DNA of 64,000 bases from Tillandsia leiboldiana (Eukaryota; Streptophyta; Magnoliopsida; Poales; Bromeliaceae). The notes under the pieces were generated by a model that worked only from the letters and a program-made list of their open reading frames with translations, made no database searches and was not told the DNA's origin. The position numbers and the translations under genes are program-made. Positions 11,096-22,659 of this stretch are shown piece after piece. Position 1 is the first letter of the stretch; each line of letters opens with the position of its first letter. The DNA lies in the NCBI GenBank assembly GCA_029204045.2, contig JAQNDB010000281.1:1-64000 (forward strand). The letters run 5' to 3'.

Positions 11096-11106
11096 TGGTA
11101 TCAGAG
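11096..11106 (+). other. G2 primer binding site (tRNA-iMet)
   Basis: TGGTATCAGAG, 8 nt after the LTR end at 11087. Confidence 0.85.
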
Positions 11107-11335
11107 ACTTTGCTTTAATCACAAAAGTGACGGCCCAACATCCACCGAGATATCACACTTAACTACGAATAAATGAAATGTGTGGGACGTAAGGTTGTAG
11201 GACGTGAGTGAACGTGGGGGAAAGGGGAATTTGTGTGATTTATTTGCGCACGGTTTTCTTGGTATGTTGGGACTAAGGTGTTTCCTTGGTGTGCACAGAT
11301 AGAAGCCGATTTTGGGTAGGTAACTGCTGCCGGAC

Positions 11336-11959
11336 ATGGACCTTGCGGCAGAGGCGAACCGCGTACTACGCAACCAGCTGCGCGACGTGGCTGTGCAATT
11401 GCTAACTCTCGCGGAGCACGTGGGTATACTGACCCAGGAGCTCGAGAGTGTCGACCGCGCCCAGCACGGCACCGGTGGTGTTAACCCCCGTGGGATACCA
11501 CCGACTGGCGTTTCCACCTTTCAGGGAGCGGTCAACTTGGCCATGCGCGCGGAACTAGAGCGTACACGACGGGCACACCCCTACCCCGGCCCGACAGGGG
11601 GCCCCTACCAGGGCGGCAGAGCGATCAAGCGCCAGAGGAACGGGCCGAAACCCGGGCAGGCGATGAGGGAGGGACCTACGCCACCGACGCCATGCGTCAT
11701 TTGTGACGGTGCGCATCCCATGATGGATTGCCCTTGGCGGAATGAGCATTGCTTCCGGTGTGGCAGGCCGGGCCACACACGTTACGAGTGTCCCCGGAGG
11801 CCGGGCGTCACCAGACCCCCGGCACCGAGACCCGACGACCCACGCCTGACGGACTCTTCCGATTCCGAGACCCCACCCCGCCACGTCGAACGTAGCTGGC
11901 CCAGAGGTTGTGGACGGACCTCCCCAGCCGCCCCGGGGAGCAGTGATGCAGAATCCTAG
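11336..11959 (+). pseudogene. G2 gag remnant (N-terminus fused to zinc-knuckle region)
   Basis: Open frame of 207 residues. The start (MDLAAEANRVLRNQL, then LAEHVGILTQ) resembles the G3 gag N-terminus. It then jumps to the end of gag: CVICDGAHPMMDC followed by a CCHC knuckle CFRCGRPGHTRYEC and an acidic tail. The whole capsid part (about 200 residues in G3) is absent at a join near residue 65-75. It could bind nucleic acid through the knuckle but not form a capsid. Whether the frame is used is unknown. It is followed at 11966-11984 by a (TA)n tract and about 320 bp in which I see no gene. Confidence 0.8.
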
Positions 11960-11965
11960 AACAGG

Positions 11966-11984
11966 TATATATATATATATATAT
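11966..11984. repeat. (TA)n microsatellite
   Basis: Uninterrupted TA dinucleotides in the G2 internal region, between the gag and pol remnants. Confidence 0.9.
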
Positions 11985-12299
11985 TTTTCTTCCCTTTATG
12001 GTTTTTCTTTGGTTAGGCATCGATTCCCATCTTCCGTTTCTGTCTTTTTCTTCCTCCGCGTACTGTACGGTTGTGTCGGGGGGGGGAGGGTTATATAGGA
12101 TAGGAGTGGGGTACTCCCCTAGTCCGCCTGAGGAGTTGTGAACGCTAGATAGGAATCCCTTACAAGTGTTTTGAGGAGAGAACCCTACCTAGTTTGTTGG
12201 TCTGTTCAAAACCCCGGAGGAGGAACTTCGCGGGAGTAGCCACTACCGCGACTGTAGCAGACAAAGTGTCACCACCCCCGACGACGACATCAGAAGCGG

Positions 12300-12895
12300 T
12301 GTTTTGAATTATTGAAGGTTTACGACCTAACGACCCAATATCACCCCGGGAAAGCAAACGTGGTAGCGGACGTTTCGAGCAGGAAGGGGCAATTGTAGGA
12401 AGGATCGGTAGGTGCGAGGACTGAACAGAGCAACTTGATCGTGAAATTTTCACGACTAGGGTTGGAAGTAGTGCCAGCAGGCACGGTTGCGCAACTTCTA
12501 ACTCTGGTGGTCAAACCAACACTGTTAGAATAGATTCGAGAGGAACAGCAGGCGGACTCGCACTTACAGCCCGTAAAAGACAAGATCTCACCGGATCAGG
12601 AAGGGGACTTTTCATTGGAAGGCGATGACACCCTACGGTTCCGCGGGCGAATTTGTGTGCCGGATACCCCCGGAATTGAAGAAGGAAATTCTGTCCAAGG
12701 CACACAGCGCCCCTTATGCAGCGCATCCAGGAGGCACAAAGATGTACAGGGACCTCAAGCAGACCTTCTGGTGGCCCAAGATGAAGAGGGATGTAACGCA
12801 ATTTGTAGCTCATTGCCTGGGGTGTCAACAAACAAGGGCCGAACGTCAACGCCCGGCAGGGAAACTGCAATCTCTCCTAGTGCCAGAGAAAAAGA
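12300..12895 (+). pseudogene. G2 pol remnant: RNase H end to integrase zinc-binding domain
   Basis: Reads into a decayed HPGKANVVAD motif near 12345 and, after in-frame stops, an integrase N-terminal region at 12625-12895 with HPGGTKMYRDLK, WWPKMKRDV and HCLGCQQ. It matches G3 pol residues about 565-745. The integrase catalytic core and C-terminal domain are deleted right after the LQSLLVPEK stretch, and the sequence moves directly to the 3' hairpin and polypurine region. Non-functional. Confidence 0.88.
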
Positions 12896-12985
12896 GCGGA
12901 TCAGGAGGGGCGCGAAGCCTTTTGGGAGCGCAAATCGGGCATGCTTGGGCCCTTTCCCCACTTATTGGATTCATGGTGTATTTAA

Positions 12986-13021
12986 GTTTCGGGGACGAAA
13001 CTTCTTTTAAGGTGTGAGTGA
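12986..13021 (+). other. G2 3' hairpin and polypurine tract
   Basis: GTTTCGGGGACGAAAC at 12986-13001 is the hairpin shared by G1, G3 and G4. AAGGTGTGAGTGA at about 13009-13021 precedes the LTR start TGTAGC and is a somewhat degraded polypurine tract. Confidence 0.7.
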
Positions 13022-15543
13022 TGTAGCATTCGAGAAATTCAAGTATGGTTGCGAGCGAGGAAGCAGATCTAAACCTTAGTGACTTGCATACCGGTGCGCG
13101 TATTGCACAGTTTACGGAGCACTATGTCTGCCTTTCGGATCCGAGTCTGATCTCGAATATCTGAAATCACTAGTGCGACCGTCTCGTCGAACCGATTGAA
13201 AATGATATAAACTGATTTTCGATCCGACGGTCGGATTGTTCAGAAATCAGTGAAGAAGCTTGTGGGGCCCACGACTTAAGTCGTGAATAGTAACCTCCTG
13301 ATTTAATTCCCCACCGAGCGAACGTTAGCCGATTCACTGTCTGGAGTCCGAATCTAGCGATTCGGGTAGTCGATTTGAATGGCACCGCCGTTCTGAGCAC
13401 AATGGCACTGACGGAATTCGCGTTTAGTGATCCGGGTGCATCGAAGTGCGTGCGTCATACTGCAACTTACAGAACTTTATGGCCCGAGATTTTATTCAAG
13501 CGCTGAATCAAGCAAGCAAATACGCTACTTGATAGGTCTCGACGAGCCGGACGTCATGGCGAAGTCGGTTTCGCAATTTGACGAACCGTTCGTCTCGAAA
13601 TGCGTGAAATACGTCGAAAAAATGGGTATTTTCGCAAAAATCTTAATATTTTATGTGTCAAATGCAATGAGGTTATTTGGAGAAGGACTTCTATGCATAA
13701 ATGACCTACAGCTATGGACTGAATTGTAATGATCAAGGTTTAGAGGGACTTAGTTGCAAAGAAAGGGAAAATTCGCTATTAACACTATGCGTTAGTTTGG
13801 AATCAGTTACAGAAGCAGTTACAACTGCTCCTCCATGTTCCCACTCCCCTCTGCCACGACCTCCATGCCCAGGAACCGCCCTCTTCTTTGGGTGGCTCGT
13901 AGTAAGGTGAGGAGGCCCGGTTGTATAAAAGGGAAGTGGAAGTTTGAGGAAGGGGGATCACACAGAGTTTTCTTGCACCCAACCTCCATCAAAGGTTTCT
14001 CCTGCTTCCTCTGCATCTCCCCCGTGAGCCGCACCATCAGCCGCCGCCGAGGATCGCTGGAAAGCAAGATCCTTGCCGGATTTTGGGTTGTGGAGGAAGG
14101 GTTGCACCAAGGTGGCCTGGGTTCTCTTCCAAAGCATCCAGAGGACCTCTGCAACTTGCAGAAGACTAGCCAAGGTGAACCGGAATCCTACCGTGGCCGC
14201 GCGACGCTGGGAGGAGCGAAACCGGCGTCATCCCACCTTCTCCAACTCCGGCGAAGGTGAAGCTTCTTATCCTTTGGTTTTATTGGCCCAAGACCCATGG
14301 CAGAGTCTTAATTAGGTCTTGCAGACTTTCCCTGCCAAGTACCGAACCTCCATGCACGGCCGTTTGCCGGCGGTGAAGTTGCACCGCCGGAAAAGGTGGT
14401 TTTGCTCCGCTGCGGCCAACCGTCGCATCCGGCGGCTCGGGTCTTGAACCAAAATCATGGGAAAAATCTGTAGGAGATAAGGATCAACTCTACCAAATTT
14501 GGTAGAGTTTGATCAAGTGGTTGAGCGGCAGATCGGAACCCTAGTTCTCGGGTTTCTGCACCAAAGCCAAGCATTGTGCTCCAGCGCCGGCGAGCTTCCC
14601 CACCTCCGGCCAGGTGGCTGGGGAGCTTCCTGGGAGTGAGAGGCCTTCACAAATGCGGTTGCATGGCACCCATGCAGCCAGAGGGTGGCGCGGCCATGGA
14701 TGACCCGAAATGGGTTCGAGTTGCGGTGGCCGGCCTTCCGACCGTCGCCGGCATACGGGGAGTGGTCGGGAAGCTTTCTGGGATCAAGTAGATACCATCC
14801 ATGCTATTGCATGGGCTCCATGCAGCCTTGGTGGAAATCCGCCATTAGAGGTGGAAGCTCCAAACCCGAGCTTTCTCCACCGTCGCCGCCGCCGTGCCCT
14901 GTCGCCGGGCATGGGTTCAGGTAAGCCCGTGATGAGTTGTAGCACCTGTTGGTGCAAGTGGATGAGGCCCAGAACCCCTGGATGGGTGGTCACCATTTTC
15001 GAAGCAAAGGCTTCATCTTCTCCGATTTCTTTTTCTTGTTTCTCGGCAAACCGAGGATACAAGATGGGCCAGGCTTGAATGGGGAGTTGCTGCAACCTGG
15101 AGGATTGCTTCTATCCAAGTTAGGAAGTCCCAGGTGCTCCCTCTGCAGAAAACAAGCTCGGGCAAGAGCTTGGTTCATTGTTTATGAATTATGCCCACCT
15201 AGTGCTTGATGAAATGCCTCAAAGAACTCGAAGTTGGTTTTAGCAAATTATGGGCATCCAGCAAAGTACCAGATTACTCCACATGATTCTGTGAGCTTGA
15301 TGCTCACTTCAGTTGCATGTTTGACTGTGTGGATCAATGTGTGGAGCCAAGCTAAGCCATTCGAGATCAAGGGGCTTGGATCTGCTTGATCCAGCAGTTC
15401 TGGGCTGCACTTTGGGCAAGCCCCTGTGTCCCTAAGGTGTCCTGAGCAAAATGCTCAAGTTATTTTGCAGTGGGCACTTGTAAATGCAAAGTTGTAGTGT
15501 TATCAAGCTCTAGGTTAGTTGGTTGGCCTAAGTCCTGTTCTGG
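13022..15543 (+). repeat. G2 3' LTR, proximal 2.5 kb (truncated at C1)
   Basis: Starts TGTAGCATTCGAG and matches S1 from 32269. It stops at GTTCTGG (15537-15543), where S1 and the G2 5' LTR go on with GCTGTTTGCGG. A TATAAAA box is at 13924-13930. ORFs here are short and not supported by any family. Confidence 0.92.
13924..13930 (+). promoter_or_regulatory. G2 LTR TATA box
   Basis: TATAAAA at LTR position about 900, followed by a C-rich exon-like stretch. It is conserved in S1 at 33170-33176. Confidence 0.55.
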
Positions 15544-15767
15544 CCTTGTACGTGTTTTAATTCTAGTGGATTTCTGCCGTGTTATCGGTCCCGTGGTTTT
15601 TTACTCCGGTGATGGAGTTTTCCACGTAAAAATCTTGCGTATTATTTTTATTTCCGCATTGGGTTTTTATCGCAACGATTTTTTGAGTGTTTATACGTTT
15701 ACACCTATTCACCCCCCCTCTAGGTGTTTTTTCCCCTATTTAGATCCTTATTACATATAACCCAACA
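15544..15767 (+). repeat. C1 5' LTR remnant (last 224 bp)
   Basis: From CCTTGTACGTG to CCCAACA, matching 39938-40162 of the 3' LTR. The upstream 1.1 kb, including the promoter and hairpin array, is gone. Confidence 0.93.
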
Positions 15768-15769
15768 AG

Positions 15770-15781
15770 TGGTATCAGAGC
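15770..15781 (+). other. C1 primer binding site (tRNA-iMet)
   Basis: TGGTATCAGAGC, 2 nt after the LTR end, the usual copia spacing. Confidence 0.92.
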
Positions 15782-15800
15782 GGGAATAGGGTTGTAAACA

Positions 15801-18800
15801 ATGGTTGAAGGTGGAAACATCAACCGACCCCCGTTCTTCGATGGAACAAATTATGCGTACTGGAAAGTGCGGATGAAAGCCTTTTTAATTTCCATCGACG
15901 AACGGGTGTGGCAATCAATTGAATTAGGATGGTCTAATCCAACTGAATTTATTGGTGATGTTCACACCTTAAAACCTAGGTCGAAATGGACCAAGGAAGA
16001 GTTAGATTCATCTTCTTACAATGGCATAGGAATTAATGCTATTTTTAATGCCTTATCTCAAACTGAATTCTCTCGCGTCTCGGCATGTGAGACTGCGAAA
16101 GAAATCTGGGATGTTCTTCAGGTTACACATGAGGGAACTAACCTCGTGAAGATTCAGAAACTGCAAATGCTTACGAGCAAGTTTGACTCTATCTTGATGG
16201 CAGAAAATGAATCTTTAACGGACTACTATACACGATTGCAAGATATCGTAAACTCATGTGCTAACCTGGGAGAGAAGATTTCAGAATTTAAGATTGTAAG
16301 AAAGATCTTAAGAACTCTTCCTGAACGATTTCGCCCAAAGGTTACAGCCATTGAAACTATTAAACACCCGGACGAAATACGTGTAGAAGAATTAGTTGGT
16401 TCATTACAAACTTATGAAATGACATTTACTACTAACAATTCTTCTGGAAAGGCATCCACTTCTAAGTCTTCAGGTTATGCGTTGAAAACAACTAAGGAAG
16501 AAGACGCGGATACATCCTCCTCAGACGATGACGAGAACCTTTCTATGGAGGAATTTGAGAAGCAGCTCGCCCTCTTGACAAGGAAGTTTCGCCGCAACTT
16601 TTGAAGGGGTAATTCAAGTAAATCTCCATCCTTCGGAAAGTCGAACAAAGGCAAGGGTACTTCAAGTTACAAGTCAAGAAAGCAAGAGAACTTCTCAAAG
16701 GATAAGAAAAGTTCAGAGGGACAACTACAATGCTTCAAATGTCGAGGCTACGGCCACATTGCAACGGAGTGTCCCAACAAGTATCCGGCAAAGAAGAAGG
16801 CGATGCAAGTCGTCACTTGGGATGACAACTCAACGTCAAATGAGTCGTCTTCGAGTGATGAAGAAAAGAGCTCCACCGCATTCCACGCGTCCGTATCTTC
16901 ACCCTTCATGTGCTTTATGGCAAGTACATCCGAGTCGTTGTCCAACTCCACTGTTGAAAAGAATGCAACGGACAATGAATCGGATGATTCGGAAGGTGAA
17001 GATTTTGCTCTAGCCTATCACAGATCTTTACGGGATTTAAAGAAACCGGCTAAGCAAAACAAGAGTTTGAGAGGGAGATTGCATGATCTCGAAGAAGAAG
17101 TAAAAAGGGCAACTTCTCTCTCAAACGCTCTTGAAGTGGAAAGGGAAAACCTGATAAAAGCAAATGTTTCCCTTCAAGAGTCCAATGAGCACATAAGAAG
17201 ATATTGCAAGACGGGAGTCAAACGCTCATCTCAAACACCTCTTGTAACAACTACCAAAAAGGCTCCTCCCCGGAAATCAAAGCAAAACTTTTCAAATGAA
17301 AAGAGACTTGGTAGTTCATCGCGCAAGACGATTTCATCAAGGAGCAACAATCGCTATAACAAAACGCTTTCACCGAGGCATATAACTTCACGACCATTAC
17401 CGACGCTCTCCAAAAAGGTTTGGGTGCGCAAAGGTGAAATTTTCCCTTGTCTTGTTTCCAATGTTTCCTTGCATGCATATGATAGTTCGTCTTGGTATCT
17501 GGATAGCGGGTGTTCCCGTCATATGACCGGTGACAAAAATAGTTTTCAAAATCTTGAGAAAATCTCCGGAGGACACGTTGTTTTCGGAGACGGTCGATCT
17601 TCCAAAATTGTTGGAAAAGGGACGGTAGCTATTCCAGATGGCCCGATTTTGAAAAACGTCTTATTTGTTGATGGCCTTAAGACTAACCTCATAAGCATAA
17701 GTCAACTTTGCGACAATGGTTTTTCAGTTAACTTTTCATCTGTTGAATGCGTTGTAACTGATAAGGACCATGTCTTCTTTTTAAAAGGGGTTAGATCTTA
17801 AAACAATTGTTATGTTGTTCCTAATAAATTTTCTGAAAATTGTAACTTAGCCACTTTGAATAATGAAACTCTTTGGCATGAAAGGCTAGGTCACTTAAAT
17901 TTTAAGGAACTTACTAGAATTTCAAACAAGGACGTGGTCAAGGGGGTTCCAAAACTTTTATTTAAACAAAACGTTGTGTGTGGTGGTTGCCAAAAGGGTA
18001 AACAGTCTAGGACTGCACACAAGAACTTGAACCACGTTGGTACAAAACGGCCCTTGGAACTTTTCCACATGGATTTAATGGGGCCGACCTGTCAACCATC
18101 CTTGGGAGGTAAATGGTACATTTTCTTATTGGTTGATGATTTCTCTAGGTTTTCTTGGGTAGCATTTTTAAAAGAGAAAGCTAATACGTTTGACTCTTTT
18201 CATGAGATTTGCCATCGTATTATGATTGAAAAGAATGAAAAGATCATTCGTGTTAGAAGTGATAGAGGCGGAGAATTCATAAATTCAAAATTCATTGATT
18301 TTTGCACTTCAAATGGCATTAAACATGAATTCTCGGCACCCTATACACCTCAGCAGAATGGTGTTGTTGAGCGCAAAAACAGGGTTGTACAAGAGATGGC
18401 GCGTGTGATGTTTCATAGCCGGAATTTACCGCTACATTTTTGGGCTGAAGCCGTGAACACCGCTGTCTATGTCATTAATAGAGTTTACTTGCGCCCAGGA
18501 ACTTTAAATACACCATATGAGTTGTGGTTTAGTAGAAAACCGGATATCAAATACTTTCGTATCTTCGGGAGTCGATGTTACATTTTACGTGACCGTGAAA
18601 ATCTTGGAAAGTTCGACTCTCGAAGTGATGAAGGGATCTTTTTGGGTTATTCTACGAATAGCAGAGCATATCGAGTATTTAACATTGAATCTAAGACGAT
18701 CGTAGAATCTATAAATGTTAAAGTAGATGAAGCTTTTCACTTTGGATCTGGAAAATCTACCCTCGATATCTCTCTAGATGATGATTCTCCTGCTAGTGCA

Positions 18801-19694
18801 TCTTCTCATGATAATACTTCCAATATTAATGATGCATCTAATGGCTCTTCTAGTTTATCTGATGTGCAGGAATCATCTCATGTATCTCCGAGTACTCCGT
18901 TTCAACAAACATTACGAATCTCCAAGGATCATCCGGAATCGAACATCATTGGAGATCCACAAGAAGGAGTTAGAACTCGGAGGCAGTTGGTTTGTGGATT
19001 CGCTTGCTATGTATCTTTAATCGAACCAAAGAACATAGATGAAGCTCTTCAGGATGACTACTGGATTAAAGCAATGCAGGAAGAGCTCCATCAATTTGAG
19101 CGAAACAAAGTCTGGGAATTAACGAAGCCTCCAAAGCAACATAATGTGATAGGTACCAAATGGATCTTCAAGAACAAGAAAAATGAGGATGGTACTATCA
19201 TCAGGAACAAGGCACGATTAGTTGCTCAAGGTTATTCTCAAGTAGAAGGTATAGACTTTGACGAAACATTCGCCCCTGTAGCTAGACTCGAGTCCATTCG
19301 TATACTATTTGCTATTGCTTGTCATTTTAAAATCAAATTATTTCAAATGGACGTTAAGAGCGCATTTCTAAATGGTTTTTTAAATGAGGAAGTTTATGTG
19401 GCTCAACCGAAAGGTTTTGTAGATCATAAACAACCTAACCATGTTTTTCGTTTGAAAAAGGCTCTTTACGGTCTGAAGCAAGCACCGTGAGCATGGTACG
19501 AAAGGTTAACAAAGCACCTTTTGGAGAAGGGCTATACTCGAGGGGGAGCTGATAGGACTCTCTTTGTGAAGCATTATCAAAGCAATTTCATTGTAGCACA
19601 AATCTATGTCGATGACATTGTATTTGGCGCAACAAGAGATAATGATGCTTCTAAATTCGCGGAGACCATGGAAAGCGAATTTGAGATGTCCATG
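15801..19694 (+). pseudogene. C1 gag-pol polyprotein, 5' part (gag, PR, INT, RT start)
   Basis: A single reading frame from MVEGGNINRPP with no frameshift but three stops: TGA at 16602-16604, TAA at 17799-17801 and TGA at 19488-19490. Both TGAs replace CGA codons present in C2, as expected from cytosine deamination; the TAA replaces GAA. An in-frame deletion at 17189/17190 removes the equivalent of C2 residues 464-585 (122 codons), taking part of the coiled coil, a TQT motif and half of the second zinc knuckle. A GCA microhomology spans the join. Protease DSG, integrase HHCC and D,D-35-E motifs can be read. The frame is cut by G3 at 19695 and resumes at 30353. Confidence 0.94.
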
Positions 19695-22622
19695 TGTCAC
19701 GCCCCGGGGGGTTTGGTTTAGCGGAAACGATTCATGAAAGTCGAATATTTGGCGTGTAAATTTTTTTTGTTTAAAAGAGAACCCCTCTTCCCGGGCACGT
19801 GCCCAGACCCGCCACACATACAGGGTCACTCTGCAAACGGACAGAGTCTCCCCTGTACGTGCACGGCGTAAGCGTTCAGAACATGTTCCAACAAACACAG
19901 CCCATCAATCACAGCAATTAACCAGCATTCTAAACTAATAACAGAAGAACGTATGGCCGATCAATTTGGAAAGGATAAATCCACAGTTTTGAAAGAGCGT
20001 CTACCCGGCGCTTACGTTTTGAAAGCTAGTTTCAAAATTAGCATAAATCCACAAGGTTTGAAAGCGGCGCCCACCCGACACCAAGTTTTGAAATCCCTTT
20101 CGCAATCCATAAATCCACAGGGTTTTGAAACCAGTGCCCACACGACACTTAGGTTTTTAAAACGGTTTTCGCAATCTTTTCTTTGGCTTCTGTTTATTTT
20201 TTATTTTCAAATGGCCAATAGACATAGAAGGAAAAGTAACGTACAAGGGCGCTATATGCAACCCGCACCGACATCCACGTCGACCCCACGAGGGTATCGC
20301 GAACCTCTCACATAACTACAATGCAATGAAAAGCGAGAAATAAAAGAATAAATACAGTCCAGGGTCCCCAGCGACCCAGCTGCTCCTGCCCCGTCCTCAC
20401 GACCGCCTACCTCTCCCCCCGTCTGGACCCTGTCACGAAGTGGGATGTCAGTGACGCAAGAAAAATAGTAGAGCAGGAGAATATAATGAAACAAACCGTG
20501 AAGATAACCGGAGCAACCACCCTCCCAAAGAGGAAGGCAACCTGTACACCTGCCTCCAGAAATACCCGGACACGTCGGACAACTAAACCGACGGCCCGTA
20601 CCGTACCTGCAGAAACCCGACCACGCCGGACAACTAAACCGACGGGTCGCACCGCTCGCACCTCGGCGCCTCAACCCCACCACTAATAAGGGGCCCCACT
20701 ACGTCACCTTGTGGGTATACACGGGTCATAGACCACTTTTCCGGAAAAGCGCACCCTTTGCGGTGGCCAAACCGCGGGTGCGCGTGTGGCAACCTCGAGC
20801 CAAGTAACCGTAACCACCATCATGTCAGTATCATAATATGAATAACAAGAGTAATGAGGTAAATGAGGTAAAGTGCATAATCGAAAACAAGGTAATATTG
20901 CGCGCACTCGAAGGTGGCCCGCTGACATATAAGGGTTAAAAGAAGAACACCGTCGGCAATCGACGCTAACCATTATTGCAAACCCACTAACATGCATAAG
21001 CTGTCGCCCGTCATTATGTAACCCCAGTACACTTAGAATAGACCCCGTCCAATATGATAGAATTTAGAGGCTAGGAATAAAGTAAAAACAACCCACCTGT
21101 CGCTAGTAGCAAAACCACGCTCGGCTCCCCGCGTCCCGGCGCGCTCCCCTAAGCTGCAAAACGGGATCCCCGGGCGGGGAGGTCAAGAACCTTTAAACGC
21201 GAAGTAAGGAAAAGCCCCAATACTGGCCGGCCCCCCGACGGCAGCAACCGAATCCCCCCCCACGCGCCGCCGTCCTGTCCGCGCGGCGCCCCGCATGCGC
21301 GGCTGCCCCGCGCGGCGCCCCGCATGCGGGTGCCCCGCACGGCACCCCCGCATGCGCGGGCTGCACCGCGCGGTGCCGCCGCATGCGCGGGCTGCCCCGC
21401 GCGGCGCCCCGCATGCGCGGGTTGCACCGCGCGGCGCCCCGCATGCGCGGCTGCCCCGCGCGGCGCCCCCGCATGCGGGGGCCCCGCGCGGCGCCCCCGC
21501 ATGCGCGGGTTGCACCGCGCGGCGCCCCGCATGCGCGGCTGCCCCGCGCGGCGCCCCCGCATGCGCGGGTTACACCGCGCGGCGCCCCGCATGCGCGGCT
21601 GCCCCGCGCGGCGCCCCCGCATGCGGGTGCCCCGCACGGCACCCCGCATGCGCGGGCGGCCCCGCGCGGCGCCCCGCATGCGCGGGTCGCACCGCGCGGT
21701 GCCCCCGCATGCGCGGGCGGCCCCGCACGGCGCCCCGCATGCGGGCGCCCCGCGCGGCGCCCCCGCATGCGCGGGTCGCACCGCGCGGTGCCCCCGCATG
21801 CGCGGGCGGCCCCGCACGGCGCCCCGCGTGCGGGCGCCCCGCGCGGCGCCCCCGCATGCGCGGGTTGCTCCGCACGGCGCTCCGCGTGCGATGGCGACGC
21901 CCCTCTTCTTCCATCTCCGACGCATCAAGAACCCCCTCCCCCGTCTCGCTCGTGACGAGAAAAGACAAGAAAGGAAAACGAAAGCGCGGCTCACCTTGTT
22001 TTGGTCGGTACCGGGCGAAGGAGAGGGATCGTCCTCTTCGCGTTCGTCGGATCTTTGCGGGGAGGCGATCGCTCTCTTCTCTTCCACGCCGGCCGAAGGA
22101 AAGGACGAGGGTTTTGGGGGAACCGTTCCTCGTCCACGCTCGGATATTGTACGCCCAGGAGGGGGGGGGGGGGGGAGGCGAGGTTTAGATAACCTAATTT
22201 CCCCAGGCCGAAATACTTAGACGTTTTGGGCGTAGTGGATTTTGGACTCCAAAATTAATTTTAACCCTCGAGTGAAAGGAAAACAAAAAGGGGTGGTTTA
22301 ACCCCATACCTCAAATTGATCGACTAAAATCGATCTGATTGCGGACCCGAGTTCGGTCCGCCCCCGGTAATTGTGTAAGTCACCTGGGCTACGGTACCAG
22401 CTTCCGGAATTTATTCTGGGAGATCCGGGGGTCGGAATCCAAAACCGATCGCGCCGCCGATCTCCGTTTCGCGAGCTTTATTAACCAAAAATACCCGCGA
22501 GCCCCGACCGTCTGCCCAGAAAAACAAGGAAAAATTACCCTCGAACCCCTATTGTCAACCAGACGGTTCAATAAAAATCGGCGGAAAGCCCCGAAAGGTA
22601 AAATAAATCCGCGGTTATCACA
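19695..22622 (-). repeat. G3 3' LTR (2928 bp)
   Basis: Minus strand TGTGATAACCGCGG at 22622 to CCGGGGCGTGACA at 19695. It includes the longer GC-rich array. The ORFs drawn from it (Pro/Arg/Ala-rich) are repeat artefacts. Confidence 0.95.
21290..21895. repeat. GC-rich ~30-bp tandem array in G3 3' LTR
   Basis: About 20 units built from GCCCCGCGCGGCGCC and CGCATGCGCGGG, extremely CpG-dense. It is about 200 bp longer than the array in the 5' LTR (29223-29625), so roughly seven units were gained or lost since insertion. Confidence 0.92.
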
Positions 22623-22659
22623 CCACTCACCTCTAGAAAACGAGTTTCGTCCTCGAAAC
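22623..22659 (-). other. G3 polypurine tract and 3' hairpin
   Basis: Minus strand AGAGGTGAGTGG (22634-22623) adjoins the LTR. The GTTTCG/CGAAAC hairpin (22644-22659) lies directly after the pol stop. Confidence 0.7.

Larger units (their letters stand above)
8888..15543 (+). mobile_element. G2: internally deleted Ty3/gypsy element with very long LTRs
   Basis: 5' LTR remainder (8888-11087), primer site, 1.9-kb internal region with gag and RH/INT scraps, and 3' LTR beginning at 13022. The full LTR is seen in solo copy S1 (4329 bp). G1 splits the 5' LTR at LTR position about 2115. The 3' LTR stops at position about 2522, where C1 begins. The capsid, protease, RT and integrase core are missing, so movement would depend on another element. 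Coding scraps are closest to those of G3. Confidence 0.9.

Noticed and set aside
13835..14260. 141-residue ORF conserved between the G2 LTR and S1
   Set aside because: Two copies of one LTR family are nearly identical at the DNA level, so conservation says nothing about coding; no domain seen.
21295..22220. Long Pro/Arg/Ala-rich ORFs on both strands (190-312 residues)
   Set aside because: They arise from the GC-rich 30-bp array in the G3 LTR; open in several frames at once and with no domain.
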